Shown here piece after piece: positions 33,200-45,554 of a DNA stretch of 64,000 bases. The notes under the pieces were generated by a model. The model saw only the letters and a list, made by a program, of their open reading frames with translations, ran no database searches and was not told the origin of the DNA. The DNA comes from Myrica gale (lineage: Eukaryota; Streptophyta; Magnoliopsida; Fagales; Myricaceae): positions 11,498,001 to 11,562,000 of the forward strand of contig OZ005616.1 in assembly GCA_963930655.1 (NCBI GenBank), written 5' to 3'. The position numbers and the translations under genes were made by a program. Each line of letters opens with the position of its first letter. The stretch's first letter is position 1.

Positions 33200-33375
33200 G
33201 GATATGTTTGTTTCCCCACAATTTGGGGCATGAAAATTTCCACAAACAAAAACACTTAAACATTTTTAACTTTTACACATACGCACTTTACTTTTCACAA
33301 ACCCCAATAACTCTCAATAAAATAAAAATTCTCAAAATTTCGAGAATATTTCCTAAAATTTTGACAAACAAACTC
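33200..33375. mobile_element. Tourist-like MITE, family 2
   Basis: A 176-bp element between TTA repeats (33197-33199, 33376-33378). The ends GGATATGTTTGTTTCC and ACAAACAAACTC are imperfect inverted repeats. Its body (CACTTTACTTTT(C/T)ACAAA, CAATAAA) matches 37234-37415. Confidence 0.75.
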
Positions 33376-33406
33376 TTAGCCTTAACGAATAGATTTAGAG
33401 GCGGCC

Positions 33407-34328
33407 TAGCAAGAGCATGGGTTCTCTGATTCTCTAGCGAATAATCTCCCCCACCAACCCTCTCTGTTTTCTCTCGCACCCCAACACTCCTACTACGGAG
33501 GGGGGAGCTGGCTCCCTCATCCCCCCTCCTCCTTTTTTCTTTTTCCCCTCCTCCCTCTTCTCTCTCCCCTTCCCTTCCCTCTGGTTCCTCTCGGTGGCTC
33601 CCTTTTCCGTTGGTTGGTTTTTTTGGTTTTTCTCTTGTGCTGTGCAGGTGGTGTTCTCTCGTCGTCGTTCATGGGCTTCCACCCCGTTCCGCCCCATGGT
33701 TGGCCTTGGAATGTCGGGATCTACGCCTCCACAACCCCTTTTATTCCGTAGACGGCGTGTATTCATTCACGCGCGCCACGGGGCGCGCCGGTCCCTTTAG
33801 GGGCGCGTACGGCGCCCCTCGCCCCCTGTTTTGGTTCCTCGGTTTGGATTGTGTGGCTTCCGGCCTCCCTTCCAGCTGTGGATCTACACCGCCTACCCCC
33901 ACGCGCCGCCACCGCCGCCGCCACCGGACCTGCCAGATGGTTCCCTAGTCCGACTACCAATAAACTCGTTTAGGCCTGCCCCTATGTTTAGGGCTTGTTT
34001 TCTGTTATGTTTTTGCCCGTTTGGGCCTTGTGTCGCTTTCCTTATTTGTGTTTTTCGCTGTTTGTAATTACAGTCGCTTTCCTTCAGCGGTCGGTTTGTT
34101 ACTTTCACGGGTATCCTGTGTTTCTTAGGACCCTCGGGTCCTCTCGCTTTGGGCTTCGAGCCCAACCCATCTGAGGATCTTGTATCCTCCCTCAAAACCA
34201 CTTTATTGTTGACCCCTCAACTTGCCGCTTGTAAAGCCCCTTGTGGCTCTTTTCTTTGTTGTTCTAGCTTGTAATTTTTATTTTTTTGTTTTTCAATATA
34301 TAAACATAAATGTTTCAACAAACAAAAA
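33407..34328 (+). mobile_element. Non-autonomous retroposon with exact 16-bp target duplication
   Basis: The sequence is flanked by identical AGATTTAGAGGCGGCC (33391-33406 and 34329-34344). It ends with a LINE-like 3' end (TTGTAATTTTTATTTTTTTG, then an ACAAACAAAAA tail), so it was inserted by target-primed reverse transcription. It is about 922 bp, pyrimidine- and GC-rich in the first half, and carries no endonuclease or RT domain. The open frames across 33434-34201 lack any known domain. It may be a 5'UTR plus 3'UTR deletion derivative of a LINE, or a processed transcript. Confidence 0.85.
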
Positions 34329-34344
34329 AGATTTAGAGGCGGCC

Positions 34345-35309
34345 ATTATATGTAAGTACGGAGACACATGGCAACGCAAATAGAATGTTTTGCTTTCACT
34401 CAAAACAATTAATCTTTGGAGGCTGCTACATCGAAATAATTACTCCGTTATGTTTGCTTAATTAATAGTCTTGAAAATATTTTTAAATTTTAAAAATGTT
34501 TTTCAATCAAAACATGATTTTTGCATATAAAAAAATATTTTATTTTTGAATGAAATTTTCGACCTAATTTTTAGCCAAAATTTATGTGAAACACAACATA
34601 AAAATCAATCATTTTTTCATTAATCTCAAAACAATCTACACTACTTCCAATAAAAAAATACTAATTCACAACCCATCCCTAATTTACAAAAATTATTGTT
34701 TTCTATTTATTTCAGTATTTCACTGACATTTTCCAGAGTACACTACAGTCTTTGTCTTGAGGTGACAAATTTTCATTTCCATTCAATTTTTGCCACGTAC
34801 AAACAATCTTCTTCTTATCCTAACTCCTTGTTCAAATTGATTAATCTAGGATTCAAATGGGCAAACTACACATTTTCCGAACATCCTATAGTATTTGAAG
34901 AGTTTTCATTCTCTAACTGCCACTTATTTTATACTTTACACCATAAGTAAGATCTTGTCCTTAAAATCAATAATAAACAAAACAGATAACATAATCTTAA
35001 CAGTCAAATCGTAACATGAGTTGCAAAGTATTAAATTTATTGGTAATTGAAGGTGCACTTTTTACATGAGTAATAGTTACAAAATGGAAAGTATAGTTTT
35101 TTATTTTAATCTTTTTTCTCTGCGTTTTTATTAAAACCTAACTGATATGGAACGTGAATAGTTTTTTTAGGTCCAATTCTAATACATTTTGATGGGAAAA
35201 AATCTTATTTGTTTATTTAATACCAATCTAGCACGTTATAATTATCTACAAAAGGGGTATTTTTGAAACAATTACGGGGACTTTTTTATCCAAACAAACT
35301 TTTCTATTC
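34345..35309. other. AT-rich intergenic sequence
   Basis: No supported gene; a TTGAAAATATTTTTAAATTT-rich stretch near 34470-34600 may be an old MITE. Confidence 0.4.
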
Positions 35310-35317
35310 CTTCCAAA

Positions 35318-36686
35318 TAGGGGTGAATAGCAGACTAGTCGGAAGCAGAATTTAACATTCCGACATCTGGTCTACTAATTAGCGGTTGACCAAAATGGAT
35401 TCCGCTTCTGACTTTTAGCGGACTTAACGGAAGCGGATAGTGGAATTTCAACAATATTTTGTGCCATATTTTTTTGGCCCATTTTTAGCATTTTTACAAA
35501 AAAATATATTTTGCAAAACATCATATGGATAAAATTTAATCAAATTCACAACCATTAAACATGCAGATTCACAACTATTAAAAAACTACAAAATGACATA
35601 AGGATTCTATGCACTGCAAAATGATATAGTTATAACTAGATTTGTTAAGTTGTTTCATAGCCACTAAACCATTAATCAGTTGTTATCTACAAAATTTAAT
35701 CAGTTACCTACAAGCAAATTCACAACCATTAAATTAAACTAGGCCACTAAATATATGCAAAATCTATGCAAGATACAAGCATATTCACAACAATTCACAA
35801 TCAAATTTTGAACCATTATCTACAAGTAGATTCACAACCATTAAATCGAACCAGACCACTAAACATATGCAAAATCTATTCTAGAACAGATCTACAATCA
35901 CTAATAGTCACATTCATACTACTTTCTCTAAAATCACTTATATTGCTGGGATAATAGTTGAAAGTTGTTACTTCCACACAGATCAGGTACTATTGCGAAA
36001 CTGGAAAGCATATTGCAGCCTCTTTTGTTCGTTACAATGCATTGATTCACTACACTGAAACTGACACACTGATTCACAACAAATTCACAATAGAGAGAGA
36101 GATAACATATCTGCTAAAATAAAAGAGAGGGAGAGAGAGATATAGCGATGGAGACAGAGAGGTAGAGAGAGAGTCAAAGAGAGACAAATACTAGAGAGAG
36201 CGAGACAAGATAGATAGAGAGAGAGACAAAGAGATAGAGAGAGACAAAGACGAGAGATAGAGAGAGCAACATAGAGAGCGAGAGAGACATATACAGCGAG
36301 CGCCAAGCAGTAGGCTAGCAGGCGGTAGCAGAGGTTGACGGAGCTCAGAGAGACAAAGAGTAAGAGAAGAGAGAGAGGGGGGATTGTGCGAAGGAGAGGA
36401 TGGACTTCAGGGAAGGAGAGTTAGAGACTTAGGGTTTTGAAAAAAATTGTGGATCAAAACGCACGTTTTGATCCATATATAACAACGAAACAATGTCATT
36501 CTATGTAAGATAGAACGTCATCGTTTTAATATTTTGTTTAAAAAAAAATAAGTGGAACCGATTTTTCGTTGAACCGGCGAAAACTTCCACTTCCGGTAGA
36601 GCTCTAAAATCTCCTCCGATTTTGGTTCCTAAAAGCTATTGACCTCAACTTCCCGAAACCGTACCCGGACTGGACTTACACCTCTA
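35318..36686. mobile_element. Non-autonomous hAT element (TAGGGGTG ends)
   Basis: It starts TAGGGGTGAATAGC and ends GGACTTACACCTCTA. It is flanked by exact 8-bp repeats CTTCCAAA (35310-35317, 36687-36694). The interior has a long GA microsatellite (36090-36330) and the segment CAAAACGCACGTTTTG, but no transposase. The right part was later copied in the 36304-37293 tandem duplication, so a second copy of the right end lies near 37189. Confidence 0.88.
36090..36330. repeat. GA-rich microsatellite
   Basis: Interrupted (GA)n with ATA and CAAAGA interruptions inside the hAT element. Open frames here on the minus strand are Leu/Ser runs without meaning. Confidence 0.85.
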
Positions 36687-37293
36687 CTTCCAAACAACAA
36701 AACCCTAGTTCGCTTCAGCCAGGTTATAATGGTGATGTCGTTTCCCCAACATTTCGGGGCATGTAAATTTCCAGCAAAACAAACACATTCCAAGCAGTAG
36801 GCTAGCAGGCGGTAGCAGAGGTTGACGGAGCTCAGAGAGACAGAGAGTAAGAGAAGAGAGAGAGGGGGGATTGTGCGAAGGAGAGGATGGACTTCAGGGA
36901 AGGAGAGTTAGGGACTTAGGGTTTTGAAAAAAATTGTGGATCAAAACGCACATTTTGATCCATGTTATATATATATATATATAACAACGAAACAATTTCA
37001 TTCTATGTAAGATAGAACGTCATCGTTTTAATATTTTGTTTAAAAAAAAATAAGTGGAACCGATTTTTCGTTGAACCGGCGAAAACTTCCACTTCCGGTA
37101 GAGCTCCAAAATCTCCTCCGATTTCGGTTCCTAAAAGCTATTGACCTCAACTTCCCGAAACCGTACCCGGACTGGACTTACACCTCTACTTCCAAACAAC
37201 AAAACCCTAGTTCGCTTCAGCCAGGTTATAATGGTGATGTCGTTTCCCCAACATTTCGGGGCATGTAAATTTCCAGCAAAACAAATACATTCC
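36304..37293. repeat. Recent tandem duplication, two units of about 490 bp
   Basis: Unit 1 (36304-36790) and unit 2 (36791 to about 37293) are almost identical. The main difference is an expanded (TA)n tract in unit 2 near 36970. Each contains the hAT right end and the beginning of a MITE; only the unit 2 MITE continues. The junction is at CATTCCAAGCAG. It lies 350 bp upstream of RPS25. Confidence 0.92.
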
Positions 37294-37415
37294 AACTTTT
37301 TTAACTTTTACATATACACACTTTACTTTTTACAAATCCCAATAAATCTCAATAAAGTAAATATTGCCAAAATTTTATAAATATTCTCCAAAATGTTGCC
37401 AAACAAATATACACA
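37234..37415. mobile_element. Tourist-like MITE, family 2, second copy
   Basis: Matches 33200-33375 in body and ends (GTTTCCCCAACATTTCGGGG to GTTGCCAAACAAATAT). Flanking TAA-like trinucleotides are plausible but not certain. Its left third is also present at 36731-36790 through the tandem duplication. Confidence 0.6.
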
Positions 37416-37426
37416 ATAACTAATAA

Positions 37427-37617
37427 GGCCCAAGGCGGTAACTAATAAACAAAAGCAAAGCAAATGGGCTCAGCCCAGTACATATGACTAACGTGGCTCC
37501 AAACACTGACGTAGCTTCAAAGACGAACGTGGCTTCAAAGCCTCCAGCGTCCTTATCAACCCTAGCCTCCAGCGCCTCCATCTGGTACCTCTCCACTCCC
37601 TCACGTAAACCCTAGCC
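37427..37617 (+). promoter_or_regulatory. RPS25 promoter motifs (site II and telo-box-like)
   Basis: GGCCCA at 37427-37432, TGGGCT at 37465-37470 and AGCCCA at 37472-37477 fit TCP-binding site II elements. AACCCTAG occurs at about 37558 and 37608, near the telo-box AAACCCTA. This pair of motifs is typical of plant ribosomal-protein promoters. No clear TATA box is seen, also usual for this class. Confidence 0.6.
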
Positions 37618-37641
37618 TCCGTCAATCTGTAACACGCGGCT

Positions 37642-39534
<1,893 letters not shown>

Positions 39535-39954
39535 GTGATTGCATTTTTTCTCTGCTAGAAGTCATGGAGAGCTAGTTATGTTCCATTTTTCTTGGTTGTT
39601 CCAAGTTTTGTGGAGAGAATTGTTATCGACATTTGTAGTTGACTACTCAATTTATTGTCTTGTTGAACCATAAACTTACATACTCCTTTTGTTGGTTTCT
39701 AGCTGGTTATGCAATATTGGATGTTCAAGTTATACTTATCCCGCCTTACACATTTCAAGAGTATACTTGACCTGTAATTGTTTTCTCTATCGAAATTGAC
39801 ATGACTGGTGATGACTGGTGATGACTGGTGATGAATGACATTCTGTGGTTTATATATTAAAGTGACCCCACTCAATCGGTGATTTAAATCTGAATGATCT
39901 CTGGTTGAGAAATTCCTCAGATTCGTTCATCGAACAGTATGGGAGGAGAAAGGG
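39535..39954 (+). other. RPS25 3' region with small minisatellite
   Basis: Contains the RPS25 3'UTR. At about 39798-39832 the 10-mer ATGACTGGTG is repeated three times. Confidence 0.5.
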
Positions 39955-40925
39955 AGGAGAAAGGTGATGACGCTGAAAAGATTTAGATTAGTGAAGGAGT
40001 CCTTTTAGTTTGGCTCAAAGATGCGTTTTGGGAATGTCTTGGGGCCTTTCAAGAGCTTTCTGGCTGTATGGGAGGCAGCCATGGATGTGACCATGAGGTA
40101 TGATGAGATTTTTGAAAGGCTGTTGAAGCAGCATGAAGAGGGTGGGAAAGGGCTGGATATGGATTTCGTGGATTTACTGTTAAGGTTGTTTAAAGATGAC
40201 AATGCTGTGGTTAAGATTCCCAGAGATCATATTAAGGGTATATTGCTTGTAAATTGCGTCTCTTTCCCAACCTTATTTCTTTCTCTTGATTTCACTACAC
40301 CTCCGTGCAGGACGAACTTAGGATTTGAATATTCGCCGGGGGGGGGGGGGGCATGCCACACCCCCTAGCTTTGTCACTGCCTCCATGAGTTCATGAATAC
40401 ACAAAAGAAGTTTGTTTTTCATCTCTATACCGTTGTTTGTTTATACTTTATTCTAGAGCTGTAAACATAGGCACTCTCAAAACGTCAAATAGCAAGTTTA
40501 ATTTGTATTCGTTCTAACCCCAAAGGAAAACAAATTAAATAAAGTAATGACCCTCTTTGGCCGTAAACGTAATATTCCCCCGCTCTGTGTTCTGTCAAAC
40601 CAAATAGTGATATAGCATTTGATTGATGATTGTGGGTTGCTTAAGCTCATGAATGTTTGTTCTAGACCACGGTTCCGAATACAAATAGATTGGTTGGTGA
40701 TCGTGAATCAGAGTTCTTGTAAAATAAAAGGATTTTATTTCTGTAGCCGAGAAAACAATGGTGGCTATTAAACCTATATGTCATCACGAGAGATCCAAAG
40801 TTATGGGGTAATCCTAATGAGTTTCGGTCAGAAAGGTTTCTGATTTCCAATAAGAACAAAGATAATTTTGACGAGCTTTTCAAATGGCCACTCATATTCA
40901 AATACCTACGCGCAACATGTGAAAC
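39955..40925 (+). pseudogene. Cytochrome P450 relic (CYP93/CYP705-like)
   Basis: Part 1 (40021-40240) reads MRFGNVLGPFKSFLAVWEAAMDVTMRYDEIFERLLKQHEE, then MDFVDLLLRLFKDDNAVVKIPRDHIK, the F-G to pre-I-helix region of CYP93/CYP705-type enzymes. Part 2 (about 40665-40900) reads VITRDPKLWGNPNEF then SERFLIS, the region after the ExxR helix ending in the PERF motif (Pro changed to Ser). The I-helix, ExxR and heme-binding Cys loop are absent or unreadable. Between the parts is unrelated sequence with a run of 13 G at about 40339. It is clearly non-functional. Confidence 0.8.
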
Positions 40926-41382
40926 TTTTCATTTTGGGTGCTTTATCCTCAAGTGATGAAATGGACATGCGAACCAAATGGTCCTAAAGACCATATAACA
41001 CTCAATTATTGTGTCTAGGCCTCTCAACATGATGGAAATATTACGCTACAACGCCCTCCACTTCTACTTTTGTTGAAGGGCAAATTGCAAAGCAGTAGTA
41101 ATTTTTAATTTAAGATATACGAATGAATTTGTTTAAGATGGATGAGAGTAATTTTCCTCCAAAATAATTCTTTCATATTTGTGATGGGCCTTCGATTGCT
41201 GAGTGATGGCCCACGCTAAAGCAACAAGATGGAAAACAGCAGGGCATAGAGAAAACCGCAGGGAGGACGCAAGAGACGAAAATATCAGTATAGGCGGTAT
41301 CACTTGGGCTTAGCCCATGGCCTACCACTTCAGCTTTGTCCTGAGGTTTGGGCCTTCACATGTTATGCGTTTGCAAAAAGCT
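40926..41382. other. Intergenic sequence
   Basis: No gene or repeat is supported. Confidence 0.45.
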
Positions 41383-41444
41383 TCTTTTGTCCTCCATTCT
41401 TTTTTTTTTCTTTTTTTTTTTATATGCAAACAACCAAAAATACA

Positions 41445-44400
41445 TCAGGGGTGCGGACTCATAAGAGTCGCATGGTCACATAACAAAACATCAGACGGTA
41501 AATCCGAATGATTTATATCCCCAATGACAGAACTAGAAAGGCACCATTTAGCAAGATTATGCGCAGCATAGTTTGCTCCCCGAGGGATCCAGAGAAAAAT
41601 CCATCCTCGGTGTTCCTTGAGCAATCTGCGGATCGTGGTAACTTCCCCCATAATATCCCAGTCGATAGTATCAGTAACATCGAGCACTTGGTTAACCAAA
41701 TGCAGACAATCACCCTCAATAATAATATTGTGGCTCTCCAAGTCAACAACCATCTGACAAGCTAATCTAGCCGCCCTTGCTTCACCTTTGAGAGGGTTGT
41801 GCCCCACAATCTGGCTGGTGCGAGACATCAGAATACGACCAAAATTATCCCGACAAACTGCAGCCAAATCCAAAGTATCCGGAGCTACAGCAACGTCATA
41901 ATTTATTTTAAGCTGGCTGGGGTCTGGTGGAATCCAAATGTCTGTTGGCCCTTGCTGAAGAGATGCCCAAGCCAATTGATGAACCTCAAAACGACGAATC
42001 AATTCCTCAATCATCATGGCTGGGGTGGGTAGAGATTTCCCATGAGTAGCTTGATTTCTTGCATGCCAGATGATGTCAAAACGGATGGCAACCGCAAGCA
42101 TAAGCTCACCCCAATTCTTCCTGGACAATTGCGTGGAAAGATGGCAACTTAGAAGCACTTTCATCCAAGACGCAAGAGGGTGGGTAATAAAAAACTCGGG
42201 ATTCACGGGCCAAGGTCCAGAATGCCAAAGAAACTTGCTGCCAGAGCAATTAAGGAACAGATGAGAGGCTTCCTCCAACTCAAGACCGCAAACAGAACAG
42301 AGACTGGTCCCAATATCCCCCGCTTGCGTCACTCGAAACTTTCCTTTGAGGGGCAAGGCTTCAGCTGTAACTTTCCACAGGAGTAACTTGAGGCGGTGTT
42401 GAATTTTAAGTTTCCACAGACGTTCCCATTCCCCCGAAGATAATCTACCTGGAGATGTGACCCTTGAGTGAACTATAAAATTGTAAGCAGATTTTACAGA
42501 TAGGATACCCTTTGGATCTTTAGTCCACATGAGAGAGTCTACTCCAGGAGAGGAAGGGAGAGGGATAGAAAGAATGGCAGCTGCAGAAGGTGCATCAAAA
42601 ATACTGCAGATGAGGGGTGCATCCCATGACATGGCATCAGAGCGCATTAAGTCGCTCACAAAATTGATATGCCGACTTACCAAGGCTCCCGATTGCAATT
42701 TAGGAACAAAATCCTCAAGGCCGGGTACCCAAGGAGAACACCAAAGGTTTAGACGCCCACCATCCTGAATCCGCCAACACATACCAGCTTTGATAGTACT
42801 CCGAGCCTTCAAAAGGCTTTGCCAGAACCAAGATTTGCTGCCTACCTCCTGATTAGCCAAGAAATCCCTATTACGACAATATTTAGCATTGAGGGCCTGG
42901 ACCCAAAGGGACTCCGGCTCTGTAAGGAATTTCCACCCCATCTTAGCTAACAGAGCTAAATTATAATCCTCGGTGCATCCCAGACCAATGCCTCCCAATG
43001 TTTTTGGCACACATATAAAGCTCCATGCTTTAGGATGAAAGCGACGCTGATGGTCATTCGAAAAACCCCACCAAAATTTTTTTAGAGTCCGATCAATCTC
43101 ATGGTGGACCTCCCGGGGTAACAGAAAAACCGTCATGAAATACGAAGGAAGGGCCGAAGCAACTGCTTGAATCAACACCGTCCGCCTCGCTTGAGAGAGA
43201 GCTTTGGCCTTCCACCCCGTCACCCGACCAGCCAACTTAGATTGGAGCTCCTTGCAGGCTTGTTGTTTAGAACGAGGGACACAAAGGGGCAATCCAAGGT
43301 ATTTACCACCCGGAGCCTCAGGGGGTAACCGAAGGAGGGTAGAAACAGACTCCTTATCTTCTTTCCGCATGTTGGCGCTGAAATGTAAATAGGACTTCTG
43401 TAAATTCATAGATTGACCCGACCACCTTTCGAACATGTTGAGACAATATTTGAGACGAAGCACTTCACCGTCGTTTGCTCTGCAAAACAACATAATATCA
43501 TCGGCAAAAATAAGGTGAGATATGGGGGGGGCACCGCGCGCTATACGCACGCCATGAAGAGAATTTGCAGCCTCCTCCTTCGAAATGAGTTTCGAGAGCA
43601 CTTCCATAACAAGCACAAAAAGGAACGGGGAGAGGGGATCCCCTTGACGAAGACCTCGGCCGGGGCGAAACAAACCAAACGGAGAACCGTTGAGTAAAAT
43701 GGAGAAGGACGTAGTGGAAATGCATTGAGAAATCCAATGTCTCCAACGTGCAGAAAATCCAAGACACCGCATAACTTCATTAAGGAGCCCCCAGTCCACT
43801 TTATCATAAGCTTTTGCTAAATCAATTTTTGCCGCAATCAATCCGCCTCGCCCTTGTTTCCGTTTCAAAGTATACATGAGTTCATGCACAAGGATAATGT
43901 TCTCTTAAATATGGCGCCCTGGAACAAAAGCATTTTGACTCCCTGAAATAATTTTTGGAAGCACCGAACGTAAGCGTCCCGAAAGAATCTTCGAAAGAAT
44001 TTTGTACCCCACATTACAAAGACTAATGGGTCGAAATTGTGCAACCGAGGTCGGTGAATCAACTTTAGGCAGCATGACCAGATTGGTATGATTAAGTTGC
44101 TTCAACATATTACCATTCACAAAAAAACTACGGACCATGGAAATCACACGCTTTCACCACTCTCCAATATTTCTGGTAAAAAAAAACCATGAAGTCGTCT
44201 GGTCCCGGGGCCTTGTCTGCCCCAATGCTGCGAACAGCCGCCTAGATCTCCTGCTCCTCAGGAATTTGGCAAAGGCCAGTATTATCAGCTTCGTCAATAA
44301 TAGGCTGAAACAATCCCTGTAATCCACGGGGATAATGAGGATTGCCACCATTGAAAAGGCCTTTGAAATGATTCACCAAATGAAACCCAATGTCGTCCCG

Positions 44401-45554
44401 ATCATAAAGCCAACGACCTCGCTCATCCAACAAAGCCTCTATACGATTACGACGTCTTCGCACTGTAGTGGATAGATGGAAAAACCGAGTGTTTAGATCT
44501 GGGGTGGTAAGCCACGTCACCCGAGATATTTGTTTCCACATCGTTTCCTCGTTTTTCTGAACCGTAAGAAGCTGGGTCATAATAGTTTGTTCCTGCTGCT
44601 TGGAATAAGCATAATCTCCAGCACATTGGACCCGGTTTAACTCCTCCTGAAGAGTGGAAATTTTGGATTGAATGTTTCTGAAAACATTCTTGTTCCAGAG
44701 TCTTAAGGTCTCCTTAGTGGCCTTAAGACGCTGGCAGAAGACGTAAGCTGGCGAACCGTGGAACTCCTTATACCATGCATTCTCAATTATCGCCATACTA
44801 CGTGCATCTGAGGTCCAGAACCTTTCAAAACGAAATTGTTTCGGTCCGACCAGAAAATCCCCCCGGGTGTTGAGCAGCAAAGGAGCGTGATCTGAAGCAA
44901 CGCGAGGAAGATGTCGAACAAGAACATGTGGAAATAAACGAGTCCAATCTTCATTAGCTAAACCACGATCTAAGCGCTCCTGAATAAGCGCCCCGCCTTG
45001 CCTACCGTTACACCAAGTAAACCGATTACCCAAAAACCCAATATCAATCATGCCAGCCTGATTGATAAATTTGTTCATTGCACCAGCTATAGAAGAACCC
45101 ACTGGACGACCACCAACCTTGTCAACTTGGTGAGAAACTGCGTTAAAGTCACCCAAACATAGCCAAGGGCCATTGAAAACATCACCCTGATGAGCCAAGT
45201 CGTACCAAAAGTCATCTTTATTATGCCAAGCTGGAGGACTGTATACAAAAGACACCAACCAGGGGTGATTAGGGGGATCGGAAGACAAAATAACATTGAC
45301 CATATTAGCATTACAAGCACCAAAGGTATACGAGACCCCCAACCTCCAACCAACAGCTAGCCCACCACAAGTGCCCCTAGGGGGACTTCAAAAACATCAT
45401 CGAACCCCATAGAGAGAAGGGACGTACGCGACTCCAGAATCTTGGTTTCAGTAAGACATATGATCTCGAGCTGGTGTTGCCGAACCACCAACCGGAGATG
45501 ACGAATTGTCGTGGCTCGACCGAAGCCACGACAATTCCAGAATAAGATTTTCAT
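41445..45554 (-). pseudogene. LINE ORF2: endonuclease, reverse transcriptase, RNase H
   Basis: It starts MKILFWNCRGFGR with CLTETKI (APE-type endonuclease Asn and Glu motifs). It continues LGDFNAVSHQ, ASDHAPLLL, the RT fingers PGPDDFMVFFY and RPISLCNVGYKI, KIDLAKAYDKVDW, GLRQGDPLSPFLFVL and the active site FADD (residues 128-131 of the 814-codon 3' frame). A zf-RVT segment (CSVCGLELEEASHLFLNC) and a C-terminal RNase H (INYDVAVA, GEARAARLACQ, EGDCLHL, ANYAAHNLAKW) follow. Breaks are a frameshift at a C/G run near 45385, a TAG after EEQEI (about 44241), a frameshift near 44160 and a TAA after GRHI (about 43907). The last 814 codons are intact. Confidence 0.95.

Noticed and set aside
33434-34201. 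Several overlapping open frames as a host gene
   Set aside because: They lie wholly within a retroposon with exact target duplications, lack domains and reflect GC-rich composition.
36085-36306. Leu/Ser-rich open frame as a membrane protein
   Set aside because: It is the translation of a GA/CT microsatellite.
40325-40385. GCCACACCCCCTAG...CACTGCCTCC as another CAGTGGCGG-type hAT end
   Set aside because: The match to the terminal repeat is weak and no opposite end or 8-bp duplication is visible.
43413-43697. Plus-strand open frames across 41500-46900
   Set aside because: They are antisense shadows of the LINE ORF1 and ORF2.
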